Under the pieces are notes generated by a model, which had not been told where the DNA came from, searched no databases, and saw only the letters and a list, made by a program, of their open reading frames with translations. Both the position numbers and the translations under genes were made by a program. A DNA stretch of 64,000 bases from NCBI GenBank assembly GCA_012295275.1, contig CM022679.1, positions 16,369,842 to 16,433,841 on the forward strand, written 5' to 3'. Positions 15,001-27,676 of this stretch are shown one piece after another. How positions within the stretch are numbered: position 1 is the first letter of the stretch; each line of letters opens with the position of its first letter. This DNA comes from Chrysomallon squamiferum. Taxonomy: Eukaryota > Mollusca > Gastropoda > Neomphalida > Peltospiridae.

Positions 15001-15022
15001 GTCTTGGGGAGGAAAGAAATAA
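6051..15022 (+). CDS. SRP68: Signal recognition particle subunit SRP68
   Basis: Twelve exons give a continuous frame of 603 codons plus stop (human about 627): 6051-6150, 8785-8851, 9438-9551, 10386-10581, 10944-11026, 11559-11745, 12138-12377, 12678-12899, 13387-13481, 13796-13934, 14158-14289, 14786-15022. SRP68 binds 7SL RNA and SRP72 in the cytosolic signal recognition particle, which targets secretory proteins to the ER. Recognisable blocks: an early RNA-binding region with an arginine cluster (GYCSRRIRRIRKSLHFPQGG), FLHLPLFCAERTWAYAMELK, the TPR-like helical segment AYNAWMKGNLNFMLEKWELA, IGDESALRDLQNMR, and the C-terminal SRP72-binding tail rich in prolines (FPPDFKPIPCRPLYFDLALN) ending GGGLTGFVKGWLSWGGKK, close to the vertebrate GGGLTGYIKG end. 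ATG is the first of a clean frame (MAGERES). Intron 1 (2.6 kb) hosts a decayed ORF; intron 8 has a short local duplication. AATAAA-like signals lie several hundred bases downstream. Confidence 0.97.
7490..8358 (+). pseudogene. Decayed ORF nested in SRP68 intron 1
   Basis: This stretch is visibly less AT-rich than the intron around it. It contains coding-like sequence split over frames: about 7689-7960 in one frame (PNLKWKRKSPNPRTGIANQH) and an open 7894-8358 tail in another, ending at a TAA. The tail reads FNMFDSICHESFDQLNLTST, then a Pro/Val linker, then QLRKCQNCERYHESLQFAKQ. The paired cysteines (CxxC followed by Y..L) resemble a short motif in mobile-element-derived proteins of invertebrates, but I cannot name the family. 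Upstream (7140-7690) is moderate-GC sequence that looks like a 5' leader. At least one frameshift separates the two parts, so it is probably a dead insertion; alternatively the tail is a surviving exon of a nested gene. Confidence 0.45.
13006..13163. repeat. Short local duplication in SRP68 intron
   Basis: A block containing ATTGGTT..AATTATGA..AAGTATTACTTTTTACACA..GAGATAT occurs twice, about 105 bases apart, in the intron after 12899. The copies differ by small changes. It looks like an old tandem duplication of intronic sequence with no visible role. Confidence 0.7.
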
Positions 15023-17702
15023 ATGCTTAAATCAAAATAGAGTGCATCGTTTGAATGATGATGTAGTGAATTAAGAAAGACTTAAAATGGTTCATGTACA
15101 TCCCTTGAGTTTGGGGTGTATGCTTTATTTCAGTGATAATGTTATTGATTCTTTTCTCTTTTTTTTGTTATTACATAAGTTGATAATTTAAAGAATTTGT
15201 ACATGAAAGTCAAGAGAGTCATTCCTTTCCGTTTGGTGTGCAGCTGATGTGACACCTGTAATATTACCTTTGTTAGTTAAGTTATAAAATGAATCAAGAA
15301 ACAAAAACTTGTTCATGATCATATAGAGACCACAGTATAGTTGTAATAATTTTTTTTAACAATCAGTGGTTAAAAAGTATTTATTATCTTCATTGAATCT
15401 GAGACATTAAAATTCATGTCAAATATGTAGATTATCTTTATTTTCAATGCATTAATCAGTAAGATTTAACACAGACATATAAACAAATATGTTTTACTAT
15501 AATGTAATGCTTTTGTTATTTAATAAAAAATAATTTAGAAATAAGGTTACATATTCATGTATGAATGGTGTGTTTGTATTTGTAATTACCTTTTTTCTTT
15601 GACTGCCTATGCACAAATGTGTTAACACCATTAAATTTATTACTGTTATAACTGATAAAAACATTGTTAGTGCTCGTAAATTATGTTAAGTAAAAGTATG
15701 ATACGTGATTGATTCCTCTAACCACTTAAAAACATGTGATACTACCATGTGACCGTCAGAAATAAGCATAAAGTGAATAATAAAAAGACATGACAATTTA
15801 CAGTTGCTGAAAAGTAATCTTAATATTGTTCTTTTATTTTATTATTATTTTCTTCTTTTTTTTTGGCATCTGAACTTTTTATGTAATATTATTTTTAAGT
15901 ATGACTGAGCTAATAACAAATTTTCATTTTTAGCCACTACACTGCCATTCATTATTTAAGCATGAAACAAAACTTAGATAAAAATAAATTGTATATTATA
16001 CCAGTGGAAAAAATAACCACATTTTCAACATTTCTTAAGTGAATATTATTCTTTGCTGGTGTGATTAAGTAATTATTTAATGTATTGCTTTCATTTTAGC
16101 AATCAAATTATAACAGGCTGTTGATTAAAAATTATAATTTTTGACTGTGCTTGATAATTTAAAAGTTCAGTACAAACTATTTACAGTTTCCTTGGATTTA
16201 TCCATACATTTTCCTTCTTCATCATACCGTGTTTAATACTTGATTCTTTGGTGTACAATTTGGTTATGGGTTCTGATAAAACTTTTTTTTATTATTATTA
16301 TACTTGAGCAAATAAAATATCAAATTTATGATAAATCAATTGTTGTACTTTCTGTGGAGCATGTCCCAAAAATTTTTAAAATATTTATAACAACTTTTTA
16401 TTTAATGAAATAACATCACATATGAATTTTTTTTATCTGCATGTAAACAGTAACAGTCGTAGCATAGTCAACATAGTATTTAAATTTACATTTAACTGGA
16501 GAAACTTAAATGGTTCTCTCTCTCACTTGTTTTTTTGTTTTTTTTTTTTTTTTTTTTTTTTTTTAATCTTTTTCCTAACCTGGATTGTATATTATTGTAT
16601 CAGGGTAGTAGTCTCATGATTATTTTTTTTAAATACTTAACTTAGATGAAATAAAGTATAACTATTTAATTTGTTATATAATTAAGTATATATATGTAAA
16701 CTGGTTATTTTATTTATTTTTTTATTTATTTAAATTCAATTATTATTTTTAAATTTGCAATTTAGAATAATTATAGATACCCTGAAAAAAAAAAAAAAAT
16801 TAACATGTTGGAATGAAACTGCTGTATAAATATTTTATATTTTAAATATATCTTTGCTGAAACAAATTCAAAAGAAAGTAGATACGTTCTACATACTTGC
16901 TACATACTGTTTCTGTTGTGGGTTTTTTAACCATTTTTAGTTAATAACAAAGTATAACATACAAAATATCTCACTGCTGGTGTTTTTCTGAAATTGTGAC
17001 TCATGCTATTAATCATAAAAATTTCCATTTTATATGATAATTTTCCTCCATGCATTTAGTAATCAGACTTTCTTGCATTTATTAATTTATTTGGAATATC
17101 TGGCGTAACCTCATGAGCCATTAATATTTTGTTGTAATTATAAGAAACAAAAATTTAAGAATTCTGATATCTACATTAATACAGAAGTACTTCATGATGT
17201 TGTTTACATAAACATGATAAACATTCTAGAATAAAATAAGTAGTTTTAAGAATAGACATTGTAAGAATTTTTTTCATTTTAACTAGTCAAATTTTTACAA
17301 TGTAATTGTGATATATATAAATTATTATGAAAATGCCCCATCCTACAATTTGACAAGTTGTATATAAGAGTATACTGAAATCTTGCAGTAACTGTCTTCT
17401 TCAATGTCCTTCCTGCATTTCAGCTCTGTCTGTGGTATTTTTAATTTTTGTTACATCTTTTTGTATCAGATTTAATTTATTCAAAATCAATCTTGCTCCT
17501 TTTTGTCAACAAATATCTCTTTCATTTTTAACAATGCTTGTCAGTATTTGGTTAAATGTATTTTTATGACTAGAGATGTTGTGACATATTTCTTGTTTCA
17601 GTTCACTGACACAATAAACATTTACACTTCAAATATTATTTTTAAAAGTTCTGTTGAAAAAATAAATATAACTGGAATATTTAACTATCAACAAATTAGA
17701 TT

Positions 17703-17778
17703 TATAATAATATATATGCCATGGTTACAAAAACCACTCCCCTTGTATATCAAGATATCTTGCTGTAAGCAGTCACAG
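17703..17778 (-). repeat. Dispersed repeat A, copy 1 (inverted)
   Basis: The reverse complement contains GCAAGATATCTTGATATACA followed by AGG..AGTGG.TTTTGTAACC. This matches the sequence at about 28885-28955 closely over roughly 70 bases, in the opposite orientation. The flanks do not match, so it is a dispersed element rather than part of a large duplication. Probably a fragment of a mobile element. Confidence 0.65.
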
Positions 17779-17837
17779 TAATATGTTAGTTCACTTTTCT
17801 TTGCATAGTATAATCATCTTATTATTTCATTTATTTA

Positions 17838-17868
<31 letters not shown>

Positions 17869-18529
17869 TCTTCCCTTTTATATTATTATTATTATTTTTT
17901 TTTTTTTTTAGATACCTAAACAAATCAAACAAAATACAGTGTTGCTTGGGACGTGTTAATATTCTTATTACAGACTGAACAATCAGACATTTAGCTGAAA
18001 GTAAGTGTACACCATCTTGCTGCACATTCTATATTTCCCTGGAATGGAACCAAAACAAAACTTTCAAAATTAAGACTATATTTAGTAAAGCAAATGTAAG
18101 ATTAAACAAAAAAAAACAACAACATGGAAGCACTAAGATAATAATGGGCTGAAGTTTCAAGCTTAAATGAATTCCTACATAAAGAAAGTAAATTTAAAAA
18201 ATACTACTAGTAAAAATATCCAGAAAAGAGTCTACCGAAAGAAATGAGAGATGCTAAGGTTAGTTCCCTCACTGAAACCTCCTGTAATAGGTGGTAACTA
18301 ATGAAAATCTCTTATTAAATTTCTAGTTTTAACTTTTCTTAAAGCTTCATTAAATACTCTGGTCAAATATTTATATTTTTTGTGTTTTGTTTGTATGTAT
18401 GTACATACATTTTAAGTGTAATAAAATTCAAATTTAACAACAGTTTGACATTAATATTTTGTGGTATAATAGAAACATTATTTTAAACAAACTATTGTCA
18501 CTGCACCACTAGTTTAGTCTGGTGTCTCC

Positions 18530-18765
18530 AAAACAAAAATTAAATCAGATGGTTCACTTTCAGTTACATGAAACACTACTGATTTCTTAGAAAAGCTTCA
18601 CATTAGTTAAAAAGTGAAAAACGTTTTATCAGTATCTTCTGAACATTTAATAAAATCTCTGAGGAGATTATTTTTGAGATGCCAGCTCACAAGAATGCAG
18701 ATGAATTCATTTACAGTGCCAAGACACACCTACATACACATTACACATACATGCACAACATTTTT
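18530..18765 (+). repeat. Dispersed repeat B, copy 1
   Basis: Shares an ordered set of blocks with 34570-34780: TTAAATCAG.TGGTTCACTT, then a central block with CCAGCTCACAAGAATGCAGA (in the other copy AGCTGGCACATAAGAAAGCA), then an AC-rich end with ACACATACATGCACAAC. The copies are divergent and in the same orientation, 16 kb apart. This is consistent with an old interspersed repeat family. Confidence 0.6.
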
Positions 18766-19429
18766 TACACAAACCCTGCTATTGCATATTTCTTTCAGAA
18801 GTTAACATTATTAAGAATTGTTAACAACTGCCATTTCTAGATTCAGATCTCTATGCCTTTGAAATATAAATATCAACAAATTAATTAAATGTGAATAATT
18901 TAATGAAAACATTAATATGTATCTGGGAATAAATTACCTTGGCAGTTGTTTCAGCACATTCAGTTAACTGTTAGCATTTGATGTTGGTGTTTGAGGAACT
19001 GGTTCTGTGAATGTTTTATTTTATAAAATAGGAGATGGAAGTAGTTCAGTAGCATAATGCTGTAACAAATGCTTCATCCAGGCTTCTATTTTCTTTCAAA
19101 CTTTTTCATTTCTTATTATTTTTGTTTTTAATATTGCTGTAGGTTGGTTATTTGGTAGGTTTTTCTTTTTCTTCATTCATTTATTATTTTACTTCTCTTT
19201 TTGTGAATTTATATATATACTTTACTTAACATACTGTATTTTACAAAATTCTATTTATTTATTTTATTTTTAATTATTATTATTTTTATTATTATTACTG
19301 TATCTATGACCAGCAAAAATGGGGCGGTAGGCCTATATATTAAAAATTAGTTTATGTATTACGTTTTGTTATTGGGTAATTCAAATTGTTTTTATTTTAT
19401 TTTAAAAATTTTTCGTTAGCTTATGTTTA

Positions 19430-20315
19430 TTTGGATCAATCACAAAATTTATACTTATTCATCCTGCTATATTAGCCATTTAGTTCAATCACGATTTAAA
19501 ATAAATAAATAAGTGGAAAGAAATTAAATATCATTTTAACTGATCGCGGATAAATACAAATGTAACCTAAATCGTTTAAATTTTTTATGACATTTAAAAA
19601 TAACACTTTGTTGAGATACTGTTTATTTATTTATTTACTAACGGTGCTCGCTTATCAGTATGTCGTGACACTCACGACCATTAAAAAAAGAGAGACTCTA
19701 ATGGCCTCTACAGTCTTTGCTGATACAGCAACCAAATGAACGATTGGTACCTGTGTATGAATCAAACTGAAACATATTATGTATGTATTACCATTATTTA
19801 TAATATCTTTGATACATTTTTATATTAAAAATTTATCAATCTCTCTGCCTTATTTAATTCAAGCATCCATTGTTAAGTGGTTATTGTATATATGTGCATG
19901 TGCGGATTCATTTGTTTATATGTTACCAGTTTTTAATGTATTTTTTATTTCTTTTTCTTTTTGTTGGTTTTCTTTCTTTTGATCAGTCATCACAGTTTCT
20001 ATTATATACCATGCCATATTTAGTACAAATCAAGATTTATAAAAGAAAATAAATAGAAAGTAATGAAAGAAAAAATAAATTACCTCTTTGATTGATCGCG
20101 GTTAAATACAACTGTAACAAAAGTTTTAATGTACAAAAATAAAAGTTTGTTGTTATATATCTTTTTTTATTCACTATTAGTATTATTAGTAGTAGTAATG
20201 GTGCTCTCTGTTTAGTATATTGTGGCATTCATGACTAGTACTAAAGACAGTAGAGGTCTCTACTGATACAGAACCGAATGAATGATGGGTATCAGCGTAT
20301 GAATCACACAGAAAA
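19430..20315 (+). repeat. Two divergent tandem copies of a roughly 300-bp block
   Basis: Unit 1 (about 19430-19775) and unit 2 (about 19982-20315) align in order with an offset near 552 bases. Shared landmarks: GATCA.TCA.CACA at the left; TGATCGCGG.TAAATACAA at 19541 and 20093; CTGTAAC/TGTAAC just after; GGTGCTC; and a right part with TCTCTACTGATACAG.ACC.AATGA (20258 on) against CTCTACAGTCTTTGCTGATACAG. They differ at many sites, so the duplication is old. The block ends about 260 bases upstream of the unknown gene's start. Confidence 0.75.
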
Positions 20316-20579
20316 AACTGGAAATCAAGTTGAATTTAGATAATCTGTACCCTGATTATATTTTCCAAAGGCTGATTAAATCAGGACAGACGAATTTTAT
20401 TTTAAACAGTTTAGATTGTTTTCTAATTTGACTTTCCAACCACTTCAACAAAGGGATTATATTTTTGAAAACTGCTGTTACTCAATTTTTCAACAAACGC
20501 TGCGTTAGTTGTCTCCCCTATCATAATTATTTCCATAGTGATAGCTACAAAGGCGGACGAAGTTTTTATTGCGCTAACT

Positions 20580-23500
20580 ATGAACACAGATTTTAAATTT
20601 CAGGAAACCCAAACAAAATACGCATGTGTGTCTTCTCCAGATGTATATACCGATAGAGAAGAAGAAATGAAGCAGACATCAAGACGAAACAGTCGTAATC
20701 AGTCAAAACGATACGTGGACAGGTAATCGGCCATTCAGTTGTCATAGGCAATGGTGCTTTAGAAATAGAATGATTTCATAATTTTTTAATGCTAGTCTGT
20801 TAAGCAGCTTTAAAGACATATTATAATTTCACATTTTTTTAAAATTTAAAATAAATGAAATATTTAATTATTAATATAGATATATTAAGTAATATTGTTG
20901 CCATATTCTATTCTATTTCTTTTTCAATGTCTGACAGCCTTAAAATAAAAAAAAACACATTACAATAAATGTTTTTAAATCAAATAAATTTACTGTGAAT
21001 AATGTATAACTTAGCGATTTTATTTAATTTTGATTATAAATCCTATATTGAGTATTATTGAATTATTCAGAAAATTGGTTTACAAACATCAGACGGGCGA
21101 TCTCGTCTTTAAAACTAATGTTTTCTTCCTTTCGTTCGTCAATTTTTAATAATTTACTCATTTTATTTATTAAATGATTAAGAACATTGTTATAGTGTGT
21201 GGTATCCATTAAACTGTTAATATAAAATGTTGGGAATTAAATGATACAACAATTAAGTAGTTATATTTTTGGAAGGAGGTTAGTGGTGGATTAACCATTA
21301 TTAAGCATGTGCTTACAGCATCAAGAGTATGGAAGACCACAGATTTTTCCACTGCCAGATTTATTATTGGACTGTTGTACAAACAGTAATCCTAGGATTA
21401 ATGATTAAATATTAGATATTAGATATAATAAGCATGTACTTATTATATTACAAAAAGCAAAAAAACTATACTGCTTCCTCAAAAAAGTAGCTTGACTTTA
21501 AAAAAACAAAAGTCCTAAAAAAAAGGGCACCAAAATTTAATCCCTGTTACAGTCTCAGTATAACAGTTCAGGGGAAGTAATGAGAAGTAAAATCACCAAA
21601 ACCTGTTTGCAGTATACCTTCTGTTTATCAAAACTGAAAATATATTTTAATTTTTGTTTTGTTTGTCCCTAAAACCATATTTCATCAGAAAATTATAAAA
21701 AAAATTTTACATTTATTTTATATTATTTTTAGAGAACTGCTTCATTTGGCAAAAGGCATAAATCCTGAAGATGTGCCAAAGATTAGAAATGTAAGTAATT
21801 TGTTACAGTAAATAAGTTAAATAATTATTTTAGATATCAATTACAGTAAATAAGTTAAATAATTATTTTAGATATCAATTGCATAATTAATAGATGACTG
21901 ATGTCAGTTTTAGATAGATGTAAAATAAAATATGTACCTTATAAATTTCTTTTGTAACAACGATGCTTCTTTTTATCTTTACAAAAATAGTTACTTTAAA
22001 AAAATATGTATTCATAAATATATTTAAAAATGCTTTCTAACTTACAGAACAGAATCACTTAAAGCATATTTTATGTTTTCAGGAGGAAGATTATACTAAT
22101 TTTGAGTTGGATGGTAAGAATTTTACATGAACATTATCATTAATATCACCAAAAGAACAACTTTTTTATATTTAAGAATTTATATAATCTTATAGTTGAA
22201 TTTTTAATTTTTATTTTTTAAATATTAATTTTTATATGCATATATATAAATAAAATGGTTGGTGCCAGTAGCAATCTACAATTTTTATTTATGTTTGACT
22301 GTTGTTAACTGTTAATATGTTTCTTAATTTATTTGAAGAACTACTACTATGAGTAAATGTTATTTTTTGTTTGTTTGCAGCAAGAGATATCTCAGATCCA
22401 TCAATAACTTCTAGTTTAGAGGTAAATATAAACAAAAATTATTTGAGGTAAATAATTTTATCATGTATTTGATTCTGAACATATCACTTTATTAAACTGC
22501 TTATAACTGCTTTTCTTATACAGTTTTATTTATGTAAAGATTTGTATTAGAAGAATAATTCAATATGATTACTATATATTAGTAAAACAGATGCTTCTTT
22601 AATTTAATTTTAAAACATTTTCAGGGTATTAAAATACCAGAAAAGTCATCAAATTATGGATCTGTTCACAGTAAGTAATGCTACATTATTAAATGATATT
22701 TATTTGTATGTATTTATTTTTTTCTAAACCAAATATGATTTATTTACATGTCAACAAATGGTTTTAAATAATTAAACAGGATAATTTTCTAAAATAAAAG
22801 TTATTTTTCATTATATATATTTTAACTTACTATGATGTTAAGCATAAGAGCAAAAAGCAGTTTTGAATTGACAAACTGTATCTTTAGATGTGTTTGTAAC
22901 AAATATTTCACATTCTGTCACAGAAAAAGAATATTTTGGACTCCCCGTGCGTGAAGAGTGGAAAGGCAGAAGTGAAAATGTGTTTTCACTAGATGGCACT
23001 ACCTCTGGCTATAACATAAACAAGGAATGTCAAATTTCACAAATGTTTTTAAGTATCATTATTTTTATATAACTAGTATAAATTTATTATATATATATAC
23101 ATTTAATGCCACTTGGTTTATTAGACATTTTTTATCAGTATTTGTTCCTACAAAATCTAAATTACAGATCTAATCTTATATTATTGACAAAAGTTAATAT
23201 ATGCTGGTCATCATATAATGTTAAGTATTAATATTATTTCATTGCATGTGAAAACTTTAGTTTTGTTTATCAACAGGAGGAAAACATGTTTTAATTTTAA
23301 TCAGCATATTTTTCTTTACCTAATAAACAGACAGAGAGAGCAAAATGTTGTGATTTTATTCGCCGAGCACAGGAACTAACTCTGAAAGAGGTAAAGCTTT
23401 ATTGTTGTTTATAATTAATGTTTCTTCTTAAGTATTTAATGTGATATTCCACAGATACAGGATAAATAAGATTATTGTCTTTTGCCAATGTTTATCTTTT

Positions 23501-26122
23501 CATAAATGTTAGTAATCTGTGGTTTTCTTCTTCTTCTTCTTTTTTTCTTTTTTTTAAGATTCAAATGGAACATGATGAAAATCTGATTAAAGAAAAACAG
23601 TCTGAACCAAAACAAGTCCAAAATGGGGATTCCTTCCATATGTTTAAAGAAAAACATATTCACAGTCAAAGCACCTCAAATATTTAATGGTCAGAAAGAA
23701 CCAGAGGAGAATTCTGAGATGCATCGCCAGAATGAAAATTCCAAAGCAAAAAAATGGAATTTTGAAAATTCTGAATATTGGCTGATGCATGAGCCAATTC
23801 CTGCCTATCCACCAAGCAAATGGACATCCCCAAAGGTGAATATAATTATCTGCTTCAATTTTACAACATTTTAAGTTTTGATATTTTACTACATTTGATA
23901 TTTTTCAAAAAATGTTTTGTTCATAAAAGGTAAAAGTTTCATTGTTATTATTTTGTACCATATACCAGTTTCTTAGTCTTTTTCATTTTGATTTTTTTTT
24001 TGATAAGTAAGATCCAGTATCAAAAAAAAAAAAAAAAAAGATTTTTTAGAAATTCTCCTATTCCTTTGGCTTTTAGATCAATGGTACTCCTTTCTTTCAG
24101 TCACATTTATCAGAAATAACAATGTTAATAATGATGATCCTTTTATTGATTTAAACAAAATGTATTTGTGTGTTGTTCTTTCAGATCAAACTTTAATTCA
24201 CTTAAAATTCAGATTAAATTAAGAAGTTTCAACAGCAGAATAATAATTGACATGCATTTATTTCCATGATTTACAGGATAAAATGGAAGACAAAATAGTA
24301 GTTGGAGATGGTTTATCTCTAACCAAAGAAACCGAAGAAAGTATTAAAGGGAAATTTGATGGATGGAAAACCTTATATGAGAGAGGTTTAACCAACTACA
24401 TGGTAAACAGTGACTTGATATTTTCTGAAATACATATTTATATATATATTTATTTTTTTCTAAATAGGAGATTCTTAAATTAAATCTAAAGTATATTTTA
24501 ATGCTAACTTTGAATGTTTAATGAATTTTTAAAAATAATTTGAGTCCATAAATTAAATTTTAACACTATCTTGGTTTTATTTCTTGGAAGCCTCTGATGT
24601 TTTGGTGTCATGTTTTTAGCACATTTTTATGTTGCTATTTTATAAGTTTAATTTATTTTTATTATTTTCTTTCAAACAGATGCCTTTTAACAATTATTAT
24701 TTTCCTTTGTTGATTTCACAATGTGAGACAAATAAAATAAAAAATACTATTTAAAATAATATTTCTTTATTATTACAATATAATTTCAGGTTGAAATTCC
24801 TTGGACCCATTTTATGGATGGTGCTGGTGATATTTACAGCAAAATAAATAATAAAACGATTCAGGATAATCAAGATGAACTAAATGTGGAAAAAAGCTGG
24901 AATAAAGCAAAGCAGTTGGTAATTAAATATACATTGATGCCTGATGTTATGTGTTGATTTAGCATGTGGCATATTCTGTTATATTAATATGCTGAGATAA
25001 TTAAAATTTAGTGTTAATATTCTGTTGGTAGTTATAAGATAAGAGTAATTTAAAATAATATAAATAAAAAAAAATGCCTTAGAAAGGGAAAAGGAAAGAA
25101 CTTCTTTTTGAATATGGTAGCCAATTCCTCCTATCCGCCAAACAAATGGATGTCTATAAAGGTGAATATAACTAAAAATAAAAATGTAATATCATACTTT
25201 AACCTTATTTGCTTCAGTTTTCCATTGTTTTAAGTTTTGGTATTTTACCACATTTGAGGTTTTTCAAAAAATGTTTTGTTCATAAAAGGTAAAAGTTTCA
25301 TTGTTATTACTTTGTTACAACAAATTAAATGTGAAATATCTTATACACATATTTATCTTTGTTTGTTTTTGTACAATGGTATTAAATATATTCATGTCCA
25401 AACATACCCAAATAATGATTAATTTTTCTGTTTAAAACAAATACAACTGGTCTGTTTTATTAATCTTTAAATTTGTTTCCTTTTTCTTAAATCATTTGTG
25501 GTTATCTGATTCTCATAATTAAATAAAAATTGAAAACAACATCAATGGCAGTGTAATAATTTTAGCTTTATAACAATAGAATAATGAATAACAAAAAGGC
25601 TTGAACAAAATCATTTTTTTTTTATGGTGCTCATGATAATGGTGATAACTGAAAAAAATCATATACCAATTTCTTAGACTTTATTTTTTTTAAATTTGTT
25701 TGTTGAATAAGATCTGTTATCAAAAACAAATGTTTAAAAAACATTCTCCTATTCCTTTGGGTTTTAGATCAATGGTACTCCTTTCTTTCAGTCACATTTA
25801 TCAGAAATAACAATGTTAATAATGATGATCCTTTTATTGATTTAAACAAAATGTATTTGTGTGTTGTTCTTTCAGATCAAACTTTAATTCACTTAAAATT
25901 CAGATTAAATTAAGAAGTTTCAACAGCAGAATAATAATTGACATGCATTTATTTCCATGATTTACAGGATAAAATGGAAGACAAAATAGTAGTTGGAGAT
26001 GGTTTATCTCTAACCAAAGAAACCGAAGAAAGTATTAAAGGAAAGTTTGATGGATGGAAAACCTTATATGAGAGAGGTTTAACCAACTACATGGTATACA
26101 GTGACTTGATATTTTCTGAAAT

Positions 26123-26170
<48 letters not shown>

Positions 26171-27628
26171 TTTTTTTTTTCAATCAACATTAGATTCAAT
26201 AGGAGAGAATCCACTGAAGTTAAATGTAAACTATCTTTTACTGCTAACTTTGAATGTATAATGAATTTTTAAAAATAATTTGAGTCCATAAATTAAATTT
26301 TAACACTATCTTGGTTTTATTTCTTGGAAGCCTCTGATGTTTTGGTGTCATGTTTTTAGCACATTTTTATGTTGCTATTTTATAAGTTTAATTTATTTTT
26401 ATTATTTTCTTTTAAACAGATGCCTTTTGACAATTATTATTTTCCTTTGTTGATTTCACAATGTATAACAAATAAAATAAAAAATACTATTTAAAATAAT
26501 ATTTCTTTATTATTACAATATAATTTCAGGTTGAAATTCCTTGGACCCATTTTGTGGATGGTGCTGGTGATATTTACAGCAAAATAAATGAAAAAAAGAT
26601 TCAGGATGATCAAGATGAACTAAATGTGGAAAAATGCTGGAATAAAGCAAAGCAGTTGGTAAGTATATATACACTGGTATATAATGTTATGTGTTCATTT
26701 AGCATGTAGCATATTCTGTTATATTAATATGCTAAGATAATTAAAGTTTAGTGTTAATATTCTTCTAGCAGTTATGAGATCAGAATAATTTAAAATAATA
26801 TAAATTAAAAAAAATGCCTTAGAAAGGGAAAAAGAAAGCACTTCTTTTTGAATATGGTAGCCAATTCCTCCTATCTGCCAAACAAATGGATGTCTAAAAA
26901 GGTGAATATAATTAAAAGCAAATACGAAATATCATACCTTATTTGCTTCAGTTTTCCATTGTTTTAAGTTTTGATATTTTACTACATTTGAAATTAAAAA
27001 AAAAATTTTTTGTTCATAAAAGGTAAAAGTTTCATTGTTATTACTTTGTTATAACAAATTAAATGTGAAATATCTTATATATATATTTATCTTTGTTTAT
27101 TTTTGTACAATGGTATTAAATATATTCATGTCCAAACATACCCAAATAATGATTAATTTTTCTATTTAAAACAAATACAACTGGTCTGTTTTATTAATCT
27201 TTAAATTTGTTTTCTTTTTCTTAAATCATTTGTGGTAATCTGATTCTCATAATTAAATAAAAATTGAAAACCACATCAATGGTTTTTCGATCACAGGTAC
27301 AGAACCACATTTATCAGAAATAACAACGTTAATAATGATGATCTTTGTATTGATTTAAACAAAATTTATTTGTGTGTTGTTCGTTCAGATCAAACTTTAA
27401 TTCACTTAAAATTCAGATTAAATTAAGAAGTTTCAACAGCAGAATAATAATTGACATGCATTTATTTCCATGATTTACAGGATAAAATGGAAGACAAAAT
27501 AGTAGTTGGAGATGGTTTATCTCTAACCAAGGAAACTGAAGAAAGTATTAAAGGAAAATTTGATGGATGGAAAACCTTATATGAGAGAGGTTTAACCAAT
27601 TACATGGTGACTTGATATTTTCTGAAAT

Positions 27629-27676
<48 letters not shown>

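Larger units (their letters stand above)
15023..20579. other. Intergenic stretch downstream of SRP68
   Basis: The first part is the SRP68 3' UTR (several AATAAA-like sites, for example near 15520 and 15778). The rest is AT-rich with homopolymers (T-run 16540-16564) and ATT microsatellites (17838-17905). It holds copies of repeats listed separately: a 75-bp repeat at 17703, a 230-bp repeat at 18530, and a duplicated block at 19430-20315. No coding exon is convincing. The last few hundred bases (20320-20579) are likely the promoter/5' UTR of the unknown gene starting at 20580. Confidence 0.6.

Noticed and set aside
23600-23690. A tiny intron in exon 8 (GTCCAA..TTCACAG) to repair the frame
   Set aside because: It would be about 50 bases, far shorter than any other intron here, with poor splice consensus; reported as a frame break instead.
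25121-26901. The two exon-8 relics as working mini-exons
   Set aside because: A 41-nt exon would enter in the wrong phase from the preceding phase-0 exon and shift the frame, and the parent frame has a TAG.
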